43,591 nt of DNA from an uncultured Pelagibacteraceae bacterium (GTDB lineage Bacteria; Pseudomonadota; Alphaproteobacteria; Pelagibacterales; Pelagibacteraceae). The notes below the pieces were generated by a model. The model saw only the letters and a list, made by a program, of their open reading frames with translations. It had not been told where the DNA came from and did not search any database. Position 1 is the first letter of the stretch. Every line of letters begins with the position of its first letter. Positions 1-7,578 of the stretch are shown piece after piece. A program made the translations under genes and the position numbers. Where the stretch lies: positions 1 to 43,591 of the forward strand of contig CACLLG010000004.1 of the NCBI GenBank assembly GCA_902607735.1. The letters run 5' to 3'.

Positions 1-491
1 CCGGTTTAAATAGTTATTCTAAAATTAGCGATCATTATCATATACAAGGATTACCAAATAGATTCGCTGGTCAGGGAACTGTGGTTTACAATCCCAGATT
101 AAAAGGAAAAAATAAATTTCCTTGTTTTCCTAATTGGCCAAAAAATAAAATAAATATAGCTGAATACGTTGCTCTTTTTCCTAATGTGATGATGGGTATT
201 CATAAGGATCACTATTACGCATATTGGTTAGAACCAGTCAATCATGAACTAACTATAGAGCATATGGAAATTTATTATGTTGGTAATGAAGCTGCAAATT
301 CAAAAAAATTTAAAAACTTAAGAAAACAAAATTTAAAACTTTGGCATGATGTTCAATTAGAGGATGTTCATATTATAGAAGGCATGCAGGAAGGAAGAAA
401 TTCACCATCTTATAATGGCGGAAACTTCTCACCAGTTATGGACAATCCTACTCACCATTTCCATAAATGGGTAGCTACAAATTTGGTATAA
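1..491 (+). CDS. Rieske-type ring-hydroxylating/N-demethylating oxygenase alpha subunit, C-terminal part (5' truncated by window edge)
   Basis: The reading frame is open from base 3 to the TAA at 489-491, so the gene starts left of the window; the GTG at 81 is internal. The visible part matches the C-terminal catalytic domain of Rieske non-heme iron oxygenase alpha subunits. It has an ALFPNVMMGIHKDHYY-type strand, then WHDVQLEDVHIIEGMQEG, where the Asp of the LED motif is the expected third ligand of the mononuclear iron, and a C-terminal HHFHKWV. The Rieske cluster and the two iron-binding His must lie upstream. These enzymes hydroxylate aromatics or remove N-methyl or trimethylamine groups from betaines (GbcA, CntA, stachydrine demethylase types). 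Neighbouring osmolyte-type uptake genes favour a quaternary-amine substrate, but that is inference. The DddP-like gene starts one base after its stop. Confidence 0.85.
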   Translation, partial: GLNSYSKISDHYHIQGLPNRFAGQGTVVYNPRLKGKNKFPCFPNWPKNKINIAEYVALFPNVMMGIHKDHYYAYWLEPVNHELTIEHMEIYYVGNEAANSKKFKNLRKQNLKLWHDVQLEDVHIIEGMQEGRNSPSYNGGNFSPVMDNPTHHFHKWVATNLV

Positions 492-492
492 A

Positions 493-1728
493 ATGAAATT
501 TAGTAGAAAAATTTCTCCAGACGCAAAACCCAAGCAAAATTTTGTAACGAAAAAAAGGTTGAGAGAAGATGAAATAAATTTTGATAAGCTTAGATCTTAC
601 AGGCTGGATAGAGTTAAAAAAGAATTAGAAAAAAATAATCTTGAAGCATGCATATTATTTGATCCAGTAAACGTTAGGTACGCTTTAGACACTACAAATA
701 TGAGCATTTATCATATGCATAATCTCACTAGATATTGTTTTGTTCCGGTTAATGGACCTGTAATACTATATGAGTATTTTAATTGCGAAAATTTATCAAA
801 CCATTTGAATTTAATAGATGAAATAAGGCCAGCAATAACTTGGGATTATTTTAGCAATGGCGATCAAGCAAGTTCACAATTAAAGAAATGGATTAACGAA
901 ATTAAGGATTTATCAAATTCTTATTTTAAAAGTAAAAAAATTGCAATTGATGTTATTAATGGTCCGGCAGTAATAGCGTTAAATAAAGAAAATATTCAAG
1001 TAGTAGATGCTAAATTAATTCTTGAACAAGCAAGAGTTATTAAATCTCCTGAAGAGTTAAAATGTATGAGAACAGCTATCGACGTTGCAGAAATTGGAGT
1101 AAATAAAATGAGAGAAGAATTAAAGGCAGGAATGACAGAAGATGAGCTTTGGTCAATCTTACACAAAACTAATATTGAGTATGGTGGTGAATGGATTGAA
1201 TGTAGAATTTTATCTTCAGGTGAAAGAACAAATCCCTGGATGCAAGAAAGTAGTAATAAAGTCATTCAACATGGAGAGTTAGTATCTTTTGATACTGATA
1301 TGGTTGGTCCTTATGGATATTGTGCAGATATATCCAGAGCTTTTGTTGTAGGCCATCAGTTTAAAGATGAGCAAAAAAAAATATATTTAATGGGAGTCGA
1401 ACATATAAATCATAATTCTAGATTAATTAAACCTGGAGTCTCATTTAAAGAATTCACTGAAAAATCATGGAAGCTTCCAGAGGAATATTATGGCAATAGA
1501 TATCCCTGTATGGTTCATGGAATAGGCCTTTGCGATGAGTGGCCGCTAATAAAATACCCAACGGATGGAGGTCAAAGAGAAGGTTGTTTTGAAAAAAATA
1601 TGACTATTACGGTTGAATCTTATATTGGAAAAGTTGGAGGCAAAGAAGGAGTAAAATTAGAACAACAATATTTAGTTGGTGAAAATGGACTTGAATTAAT
1701 GTCCCACCATCCATTAGAGAATTTATAA
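493..1728 (+). CDS. DddP-like M24-family (creatinase/aminopeptidase P fold) metalloenzyme; candidate DMSP lyase
   Basis: A 411-aa protein with an N-terminal creatinase-like domain (about 35-180) and a C-terminal pita-bread metal domain (about 185-400). The six expected metal ligands are present: D267 and D269 (SFDTD), D279, H342 (MVHGIG), E375 and E390. D348, in HGIGLCDEWP six residues after the His, corresponds to the catalytic Asp described for DddP of Ruegeria. GGEWIE, RTNPW and GLCDEWP also match DddP as I remember it, and this is much closer than to Xaa-Pro aminopeptidases. DddP cleaves dimethylsulfoniopropionate to dimethyl sulfide and acrylate. Related M24 enzymes act on creatine or ectoine, so a different onium substrate is possible. 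It is second in a tight operon, one base after the Rieske gene. The family assignment is firm; the reaction is not. Confidence 0.8.
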   Translation: MKFSRKISPDAKPKQNFVTKKRLREDEINFDKLRSYRLDRVKKELEKNNLEACILFDPVNVRYALDTTNMSIYHMHNLTRYCFVPVNGPVILYEYFNCENLSNHLNLIDEIRPAITWDYFSNGDQASSQLKKWINEIKDLSNSYFKSKKIAIDVINGPAVIALNKENIQVVDAKLILEQARVIKSPEELKCMRTAIDVAEIGVNKMREELKAGMTEDELWSILHKTNIEYGGEWIECRILSSGERTNPWMQESSNKVIQHGELVSFDTDMVGPYGYCADISRAFVVGHQFKDEQKKIYLMGVEHINHNSRLIKPGVSFKEFTEKSWKLPEEYYGNRYPCMVHGIGLCDEWPLIKYPTDGGQREGCFEKNMTITVESYIGKVGGKEGVKLEQQYLVGENGLELMSHHPLENL

Positions 1729-1734
1729 TTAAAA

Positions 1735-2586
1735 ATGAATAATAGATTAGAAACAATTGTTGATCTTAAAAAATATCCAATCCAAGATTTAAACTCACCC
1801 TTTATAAAAGAATTAATAAAAAAATGTAAAAGTGACTTAGATCAGTTTAGTTGTGCAACTATTCCTAATTTTATTTTACCCAAATCTTTAAAAATAATGA
1901 ATGCAGAGTTAGAAAAACAACTCGATGAAGTTTATATGTCAAAACAAAGTATAAATGCATATTTATATTCAAAAGATGATCCTTCATTATCAAAAGATCA
2001 TCCTAAAAGAATATTTATGGATCGTTATAATGGATATTTAAACTCTGATGTTTTTCCAAAAGATTCTGAGATGAAATTTCTTTATGAACAAGATGAACTT
2101 TTAAATTTTGTGTCAGCTTGTCTTGGAATATCACCAATTTATCGATGGGCCGACCCGTTAGCTTGCCATGCTTATAATGTTATGAAACCAGACGGTATTC
2201 TTCCTTGGCATTTTGATAGCTGTGAATTTACCTTAAGTTTCATGATACAAAAACCTGAAAAAGGTGGAATATTTGAATATTGCCCAAACATACGTGAACC
2301 TGGAAATGAAAAATTAGAAGAAGTTAAAAAAGTACTTGATGGAGATCGTAAAAGAGTTCGTCAATTAAAATTAGAACCAGGTGATCTTCAAATATTTAAA
2401 GGACGTTTTACTCTTCACCGTGTAACAAAAATAGAAGGAAATCGTTCTAGATATCTTTGTATACCAGCTTATGTTCTTGATCCTTGGAGAGTAAACACTC
2501 CTGAACATTCAAAAGCTATATATGGAAAAGTATTGCCAATTCATATTGAAAGAAATAAACCTAGATCAGATGGTTTAGCTGATTAA
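1735..2586 (+). CDS. Fe(II)/2-oxoglutarate-dependent oxygenase, HalD/BesD-like family
   Basis: A 283-aa protein with the double-stranded beta-helix signature of 2OG-Fe(II) oxygenases. The iron triad is H159-x-D161 (LPWHFDSCEF) and H228 (TLHRVT), with an Arg at 237 or 239 (GNRSRY) suited to bind 2-oxoglutarate. The order of segments (MKPDGILPWHFD, GGIFEYCPNIR, LDGDRKRV, GRFTLHRVT) resembles proteins databases call HalD/BesD family halogenase. BesD halogenases have Gly in place of the Asp to make room for chloride; here Asp is present, so hydroxylation, demethylation or desaturation is more likely than halogenation. It lies 6 bases after the DddP-like gene and 3 before the aldolase-like gene. 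A role in oxidising the same substrate is inferred from position only. Confidence 0.8.
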   Translation: MNNRLETIVDLKKYPIQDLNSPFIKELIKKCKSDLDQFSCATIPNFILPKSLKIMNAELEKQLDEVYMSKQSINAYLYSKDDPSLSKDHPKRIFMDRYNGYLNSDVFPKDSEMKFLYEQDELLNFVSACLGISPIYRWADPLACHAYNVMKPDGILPWHFDSCEFTLSFMIQKPEKGGIFEYCPNIREPGNEKLEEVKKVLDGDRKRVRQLKLEPGDLQIFKGRFTLHRVTKIEGNRSRYLCIPAYVLDPWRVNTPEHSKAIYGKVLPIHIERNKPRSDGLAD

Positions 2587-2589
2587 ACG

Positions 2590-3321
2590 ATGAAAAAAAA
2601 TGTTAATGAAGTTGAGTGGAAAGTAAGAGTCGATCTTGCCGCTATGTTTAGGCTAACTCACATGATGGGTTGGGATGATACTGTTTGGAATCATATAACC
2701 GCAAGAACACCTGGAACAGATCATACTTTTTTTATGCATCAATTTGGACTTGTTTACGAAGAAGTAAAAGCCTCCAACTTAATTAAAGTAGATGAAAATG
2801 GTAAAATTCTTGAAGGACCTTCTGATGTTAATACAGCCGGATTTATAATTCATAGCGCTGTACATTTAAATCATCCAAAAAATAAATTTGTTTTTCATGC
2901 CCATCCTCCAAAAGCTATAGCAGCAACAGCATTAAAAGATGGAATTCCATATTTAGTTCAGGACTCAGCAATGCTCTATGGAAAAGTTGGTTATCATGAT
3001 TGGGAAGGTTTATCGATTGATAAAGATGAAAGATTCAGAATTGCTGAAAATCTTGGAGAAAATAAAGTCTTAATTATGAAAAATCATGGTTTGCTAACTG
3101 TCGGTGAAACCGCAGGTGAATCTTTTATGAATATGTATTATGCAGTAAGAATGTGCGAAGTCGCTACACAAGCTCAAGGCTCCGGTTTAAAATTAGAAAC
3201 TTCAACTAAAGAATTATGGAAAAAATCACAAAAGCAATATGATGCTTTTTCGCCAGGACCAAATGAATGGCCAGCTTTACTCAGAAGATGTGATGCTGTC
3301 GATCCTTCGTACAAAGAATAA
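2590..3321 (+). CDS. class II aldolase/adducin family protein
   Basis: A 243-aa single-domain class II aldolase/adducin protein. The zinc-binding His residues are visible at H103 and H105 (FHAHPP) and H166 (KNHGLLT), with an N-terminal WNHITART strand. The segment before the first His pair reads TAGFIIHSAVHLNHP, so I do not see the catalytic Glu of fuculose-phosphate aldolase there; adducin-like members often differ at this place. Known members are metal-dependent aldolases, epimerases or decarboxylases acting on hydroxy-acids and sugar phosphates. Gaps of 3 and 2 bases to its neighbours make co-translation in the operon likely. It could cleave or decarboxylate a hydroxylated or keto intermediate made by the oxygenases, but the substrate cannot be read from the sequence. 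Confidence 0.85.
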   Translation: MKKNVNEVEWKVRVDLAAMFRLTHMMGWDDTVWNHITARTPGTDHTFFMHQFGLVYEEVKASNLIKVDENGKILEGPSDVNTAGFIIHSAVHLNHPKNKFVFHAHPPKAIAATALKDGIPYLVQDSAMLYGKVGYHDWEGLSIDKDERFRIAENLGENKVLIMKNHGLLTVGETAGESFMNMYYAVRMCEVATQAQGSGLKLETSTKELWKKSQKQYDAFSPGPNEWPALLRRCDAVDPSYKE

Positions 3322-3323
3322 TT

Positions 3324-4271
3324 ATGCCAAATATTATAAATAAAGTTGCTGTCATAGGCACTGGAGTTATTGGAGCTGGCTGGATTATTAGATGTTTAGC
3401 TCACAATAAAAAAGTTGTTGCGTTTGATAAAGATCTAAAATTAAAAAAAAAATTAGTTTCTGAGATAAAACGTACTTGGCCTTATGTAAAAAAATTATTT
3501 AATAAAAAGAAACTTAATCTAAAAAATTTTAAATATGTTACTTCAGTAGAAGACGCTCTTGAAGAAGCAGATTTTATTCAGGAATGCGCAACAGAAAATT
3601 ATAGAATAAAAACAAAGTTAATGGGTATTATTGGTAAATATGCAAAGCCTAATGCTATTATTTCATCTAGCTCATCTGGTCTACTTCCAACAAGAATATA
3701 TTCCAAATGTAAAAATCCAGCACGAACAATGATTGGACATCCTTTTAATCCTGTTTATATGTGCCCTGGGGTAGAGATCGTTCCTGGGAAAAAAACGAAA
3801 AAGAAATTTTTAAATAAAGCTAATAAATTTTACAAATCAATATCAATGAATCCAATCATGGTAAAAAAAGAATTGCCTGGTTATTTAGCAGACAGGCTTC
3901 AAGAGGCTTTGTGGAGAGAAGCTTTACATATAGTCAATGAAGGTTACGCATCTACTAAAGATTTAGATAGAGCAATTGAAGATGGTCCAGGTTTAAGATG
4001 GTCATTAATGGGAATATTTTTAACTTATCATTTAGCAGGAGGAAAAGCTGGAATGAAACATATGTTAGAACAGTTTGGACCTGCATTAAAATTACCTTGG
4101 ACTAAGCTAAAAGCTCCAAAACTTTCTAAAAAATTATCATCAAGAGTTATCACAGGAACTAGACAGCAAGCCAAAGGGAAATCTGTTGAGATGATATCAA
4201 ATATAAGAGATGAATATTTAGTCAACCTTCAAAAACTTAGAAAAAAATATGAAAATGAAATTAGAAAATGA
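3324..4271 (+). CDS. L-carnitine dehydrogenase-like / 3-hydroxyacyl-CoA dehydrogenase family NAD-dependent dehydrogenase
   Basis: A 315-aa protein with an N-terminal Rossmann fold (VAVIGTGVIGAGW; GxGxxG from residue 12), acidic D35 at the end of beta-2 (VVAFDKD) favouring NAD, and the catalytic-region motif MIGHPFNPVYMCPGVEIVPG with H139 and E151. The C-terminal domain carries GPGLRWSLMGIFLTYHLAGG, which I associate with carnitine 3-dehydrogenase (EC 1.1.1.108) and lambda-crystallin-like enzymes rather than fatty-acid oxidation FadB. Expected reaction: oxidation of a 3-hydroxy group on a small onium acid or acyl substrate to the ketone with NAD. It starts 2 bases after the aldolase-like gene, and its stop overlaps the next start in ATGA. 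No acetyl-CoA-dependent cleavage enzyme for 3-dehydrocarnitine is visible, so a complete carnitine route is not shown. Confidence 0.82.
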   Translation: MPNIINKVAVIGTGVIGAGWIIRCLAHNKKVVAFDKDLKLKKKLVSEIKRTWPYVKKLFNKKKLNLKNFKYVTSVEDALEEADFIQECATENYRIKTKLMGIIGKYAKPNAIISSSSSGLLPTRIYSKCKNPARTMIGHPFNPVYMCPGVEIVPGKKTKKKFLNKANKFYKSISMNPIMVKKELPGYLADRLQEALWREALHIVNEGYASTKDLDRAIEDGPGLRWSLMGIFLTYHLAGGKAGMKHMLEQFGPALKLPWTKLKAPKLSKKLSSRVITGTRQQAKGKSVEMISNIRDEYLVNLQKLRKKYENEIRK

Positions 4272-5488
4272 CTTCCATAAATAACTTAAAAGATATTGTA
4301 GACAATGGGCTTTGTATTGGTTGTGGGCTTTGTCAAAGTATTGCCGGTAAAAAAAATATAGAAGTATCAATGACTCCTAAAGGAAGACTTGAACCAAAAG
4401 AAATAAACAAAATTAGTCCAGAAGTTTTCAATAAAATATTAAATATTTGTCCTGGAACGATTGTTGAAGGACTCCCTAAAGAAGAGATTGCTTCTAATAG
4501 TGAAAATAATCTTGTATGGGGATATTATTTATCTCTTTTCTATTCGTGGTCTACAGACAAAAAAATAAGATTTGAAAGTTCAACAGGAGGCTTGTTAAAT
4601 GGATTGTCTCTTTATTTGCTGGAATCGAAAAAAGTACAATTCATTATGCATACGGATGCGAATCCCGAAAAACCAATGCGCAGTGTAACTAAATTTAGTT
4701 ACAATAATGAGGAGCTTTTAGGAAATGAAAGTCGTTCAAGATATGGTCCCGCTTCTCCCTTAGATAGATTTCACGAAACTCTTGATTTAAATCAAGCTTT
4801 TGCTTTTGTCGGCAAACCTTGTGATATCAGCGCTATTAGACAACTTGCTAAAATAGATTCTAGAGTTAATAAACTTTGTAAATATTTATTAACTTTAGTA
4901 TGCGGAGGATTTGCTGAATTTACTAAATCTCAAGATTTTATTGAAAGTTTTAAAGTGAAAGAAGATGAGTTATCTATTTTTAGATATAGAGGTTATGGAA
5001 ATCCTGGAAGAATGTATATTAAAACAAAAGATGGTCGTGAACATGATAGAGAATATAATTCTTTTTGGGGTGAAGAATCCACATGGAGAGTTCCTTTCAG
5101 ATGTAAAATATGCCCTGACGCTATCGGTGAAAGTGCGGATGTAGCTGCTCTTGATACATGGAGAGGTGGTTCTCCCAAAGGAGAAGATGAAGGTTTTAAT
5201 GCAGCTATTGTCAGAACTAAAAAAGGAATAGATTTGATAAATAGCGCAGCCAAAGCTGGTTTTATTCACATTGGAGATAAATTAAAAATAGAAGATATTG
5301 ATGATTTTCAACCTCACCAGGTTAATAAAAAAAAAGCAGTTTATGCCAGGCATTTGGGAATGGCAAAAAATAATGTACCTACCATCAATACAAAGCGATT
5401 AAGAATTAAAGAATTATACAAATTAAACAGCGAAGATTTTAATAAAAAAGAAGAGCTTGGTGTAAGTAAAAGATTGAAAAAAATTTAA
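4268..5488 (+). CDS. FrhB/FdhB-like (coenzyme F420 hydrogenase/dehydrogenase beta-subunit family) iron-sulfur flavoprotein
   Basis: A 406-aa protein. It opens with a ferredoxin-like cluster motif, C16-x2-C19-x2-C22 (LCIGCGLC) plus C61-P, followed by the FrhB N-domain (STGGLLNGL at about 105) and C-domain (FVGKPCDISAIR with C184, LVCGGF with C211, FRCKICPDA with C278 and C281). The family binds FAD and several Fe-S clusters and passes electrons between a small carrier and a partner enzyme. Proteobacterial members do not necessarily use F420. In this operon it is the only visible candidate electron carrier for the Rieske oxygenase, but that link is inference. Its start overlaps the previous stop by 4 bases, and its stop shares the TTAA at 5485-5488 with the convergent aldehyde dehydrogenase. 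Confidence 0.85.
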   Translation: MTSINNLKDIVDNGLCIGCGLCQSIAGKKNIEVSMTPKGRLEPKEINKISPEVFNKILNICPGTIVEGLPKEEIASNSENNLVWGYYLSLFYSWSTDKKIRFESSTGGLLNGLSLYLLESKKVQFIMHTDANPEKPMRSVTKFSYNNEELLGNESRSRYGPASPLDRFHETLDLNQAFAFVGKPCDISAIRQLAKIDSRVNKLCKYLLTLVCGGFAEFTKSQDFIESFKVKEDELSIFRYRGYGNPGRMYIKTKDGREHDREYNSFWGEESTWRVPFRCKICPDAIGESADVAALDTWRGGSPKGEDEGFNAAIVRTKKGIDLINSAAKAGFIHIGDKLKIEDIDDFQPHQVNKKKAVYARHLGMAKNNVPTINTKRLRIKELYKLNSEDFNKKEELGVSKRLKKI

Positions 5489-6918
5489 TTCCAACCGCCA
5501 ACTGTTTTTACTTCTAAAAACTCTATTAGACCTTCAGTTCCAGCTTCTCGTCCAATACCAGAATGTTTATATCCACCAAAAGGAGAAGCAACGGCTATAC
5601 CCACTCCATTTACATCTACCATTCCTGATCTAAGTTTTCTTGCAACTCTTTTAACTTTTTCTTTATCTTGGGTTTGAATATAATTTGTCAAGCCATAAGG
5701 AGTATCATTTGCTATTGAAACAGCTTCTTCTTCATTTTCAAAAGGAATTATAGATAGAACAGGACCAAAAATTTCAGTTCTTGCAATCTCCATTTGATTG
5801 CTAACATCGGCAAAAACAGTTGGTTTTACATAATAACCTTTTTCTAAACCTTTAGGTTTACCAGTTCCTCCTGCAACTAATTTTGCGCCTTCGTCTATTC
5901 CTTTTTGAATTAAAGTTTGAATTTTATTAAATTGTACTTCAGAAACCACTGGACCAATATGATCGCCATCTTTTTGTGGAGAATCTACCTTTGTGTCGTT
6001 TGCTAATTTTTTTACTTTTTCTACAGTTTCATTGTAAATTGATTTTTCAACAAGCATTCTTGTAGGGGCATTGCAAGATTGTCCTGAATTTCTAAAACAT
6101 CTTAGAACACCTCTTGCTATCGCTTCTGAATCGGCATCTTTAAAAATTATATTTGCACCTTTTCCTCCTAACTCTAAACTAATTCTTTTAAAATCTTTTG
6201 CAGCATTTTGGGAAATTAATGCACCAGCTCTTGTTGATCCAGTAAAAGAAATCATATCAATATCAGGATGGCTGGTTAAAGCATCTCCTGTAATAGCTCC
6301 ATCTCCATTTACTAAATTAAAAACTCCCGAGGGAAATTTCGCCTCATCAATCATTTCGGCAAGTAACATTGATGACAAAGGTGCTATCTCTGATGGTTTT
6401 AAAACTACTGTGCATGCTGAAGCTAAAGCAGGAATTACTTTTAAATTAACTTGGTTGATTGGCCAATTCCAAGGTGTAATCAAAGCACAAACACCTTTTG
6501 GTTCATATAATAATTTTTGATTATTTTTTTCTTCTCCTAAATCTTTTTCAAATTTAAAATCTTTTAATATATTTTTAAAAGATTTGATGTGGCTAGCTCC
6601 TGTAGCAGCTTGCATTTCTGTTGAAAATTTCATGGGAGCCCCCATCTCAAGAGTAATGAGTTTTGCCATCTCGGCCCATCGTTTTTTATAAATAACGTAC
6701 AATTTTTCTAATAAATCCAATCTTTCTTCTTTGCTTGAGAATGCCCAAGTATGAAAAGCTTTTTTTGCAGCACTAACTGCCTTATCTATATCCTTTTTTC
6801 CACCAAGTGATATTTCTGCACAAGGTTCTTCGTTTGACGGATCAATAACTTTGTAATTTCTTGGTTCTATTGGAGCAATCCATTTTCCATCAATATAAAA
6901 ATTCTTTTTATTTAGCAT
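5485..6918 (-). CDS. NAD(P)-dependent aldehyde dehydrogenase
   Basis: A 477-aa protein of full ALDH-superfamily length. Visible motifs: TPWNWPIN with N151, KPSE with K174 in the cofactor site, FTGSTRAG turn, general base E249 (SLELGGKG), nucleophile C282 (GQSCNAPTR) and EIFGPV near the C-terminus. It converts an aldehyde to a carboxylate. It is the last gene of the minus-strand operon headed by the ProX-like gene, 43 bases after the DUF3726 gene. In betaine and related catabolism such enzymes oxidise betaine aldehyde, semialdehydes or formaldehyde-like products; the substrate here is unknown. The 3' end shares its stop codon bases with the FrhB-like gene on the other strand, so the two operons end head-on with no terminator between them. 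Confidence 0.92.
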   Translation of the reverse strand: MLNKKNFYIDGKWIAPIEPRNYKVIDPSNEEPCAEISLGGKKDIDKAVSAAKKAFHTWAFSSKEERLDLLEKLYVIYKKRWAEMAKLITLEMGAPMKFSTEMQAATGASHIKSFKNILKDFKFEKDLGEEKNNQKLLYEPKGVCALITPWNWPINQVNLKVIPALASACTVVLKPSEIAPLSSMLLAEMIDEAKFPSGVFNLVNGDGAITGDALTSHPDIDMISFTGSTRAGALISQNAAKDFKRISLELGGKGANIIFKDADSEAIARGVLRCFRNSGQSCNAPTRMLVEKSIYNETVEKVKKLANDTKVDSPQKDGDHIGPVVSEVQFNKIQTLIQKGIDEGAKLVAGGTGKPKGLEKGYYVKPTVFADVSNQMEIARTEIFGPVLSIIPFENEEEAVSIANDTPYGLTNYIQTQDKEKVKRVARKLRSGMVDVNGVGIAVASPFGGYKHSGIGREAGTEGLIEFLEVKTVGGWN

Positions 6919-6961
6919 GTGTGGAAATTATACTTTATCATAACTTTTGTAAATCGTGTTT

Positions 6962-7576
6962 TTAATCATTATCAGTTAATCCTGCGCCTGCGCCTTTCTT
7001 TTTTAAACTTTCAGTTTCTTCAACAAAAGTTTCCTCTGAAAGCCTGTAAAGCTCTTTCCATTCTTTAGTAGAAAATGAATTATTATTTTCTAAAAATTCT
7101 ATGGAAATTTCTTTTGCTTTAGAAATAGTTTTATCATTATTAATATTATTGGATAAAATGGTTTTATCAAAATTAAGTAAAAAATTATTTTTTTCATATT
7201 TTACTGATATTTTCTTTCCTACTATATCTGAAGATCTGCTCAAAAAAGGTAACAACAATAAAGGGTAACTAACATTAAAAAATTTAATCAATTTTAAACT
7301 TTCCAGCTTCTTGCAATTATCTAAAAATGCTGTGCCACAATAGATTGGACAAAATTCTTTAGATTGTGGTTTATTTTTTTTCTCTATCTTTTTAAGTTTT
7401 TCTGATGGGATTTTTTTTATTTTTTTAAGATATAAATTTAAATTTTTTACCCCTGGCAAACCAAACATTTCTAAATTTCTCATGTTTTTACCTACCTCTT
7501 CAGCAACTCCCCAAGAAAATCCTGCTGCTTTAGATGCACGTTTTGATGTTGTGTCAATTTCGCTAAAAGACTGCAT
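6962..7576 (-). CDS. DUF3726-like protein
   Basis: A 204-aa protein whose N-terminus (FSEIDTTSKRASKAAGFSWG, then VAEEVGKNMRNLEMFGLPG) resembles DUF3726 proteins of Alphaproteobacteria. The family has no assigned reaction. No membrane segment or signal peptide is seen; the middle is Lys-rich, with three Cys (near residues 76, 80 and 88) in a stretch around CPIYCGTAFLDNC, and the C-terminal 20 residues are charged and Gly-rich. It lies 2 bases downstream of the 556-aa unknown gene in the betaine-type operon, which suggests the two proteins act together. The family call rests on the N-terminal motif alone. Confidence 0.65.
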   Translation of the reverse strand: MQSFSEIDTTSKRASKAAGFSWGVAEEVGKNMRNLEMFGLPGVKNLNLYLKKIKKIPSEKLKKIEKKNKPQSKEFCPIYCGTAFLDNCKKLESLKLIKFFNVSYPLLLLPFLSRSSDIVGKKISVKYEKNNFLLNFDKTILSNNINNDKTISKAKEISIEFLENNNSFSTKEWKELYRLSEETFVEETESLKKKGAGAGLTDND

Positions 7577-7578
7577 AA

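Noticed and set aside
493..1728. Plain Xaa-Pro aminopeptidase for the M24 gene
   Set aside because: The GGEWIE, RTNPW and HGIGLCDEWP blocks and the extra Asp after the His are DddP features, not those of PepP/PepQ peptidases.
6071..6520. 149-aa open frame on the plus strand
   Set aside because: It lies wholly antisense to the aldehyde dehydrogenase, whose motifs are intact. The protein has no recognisable pattern, and such shadows are expected.
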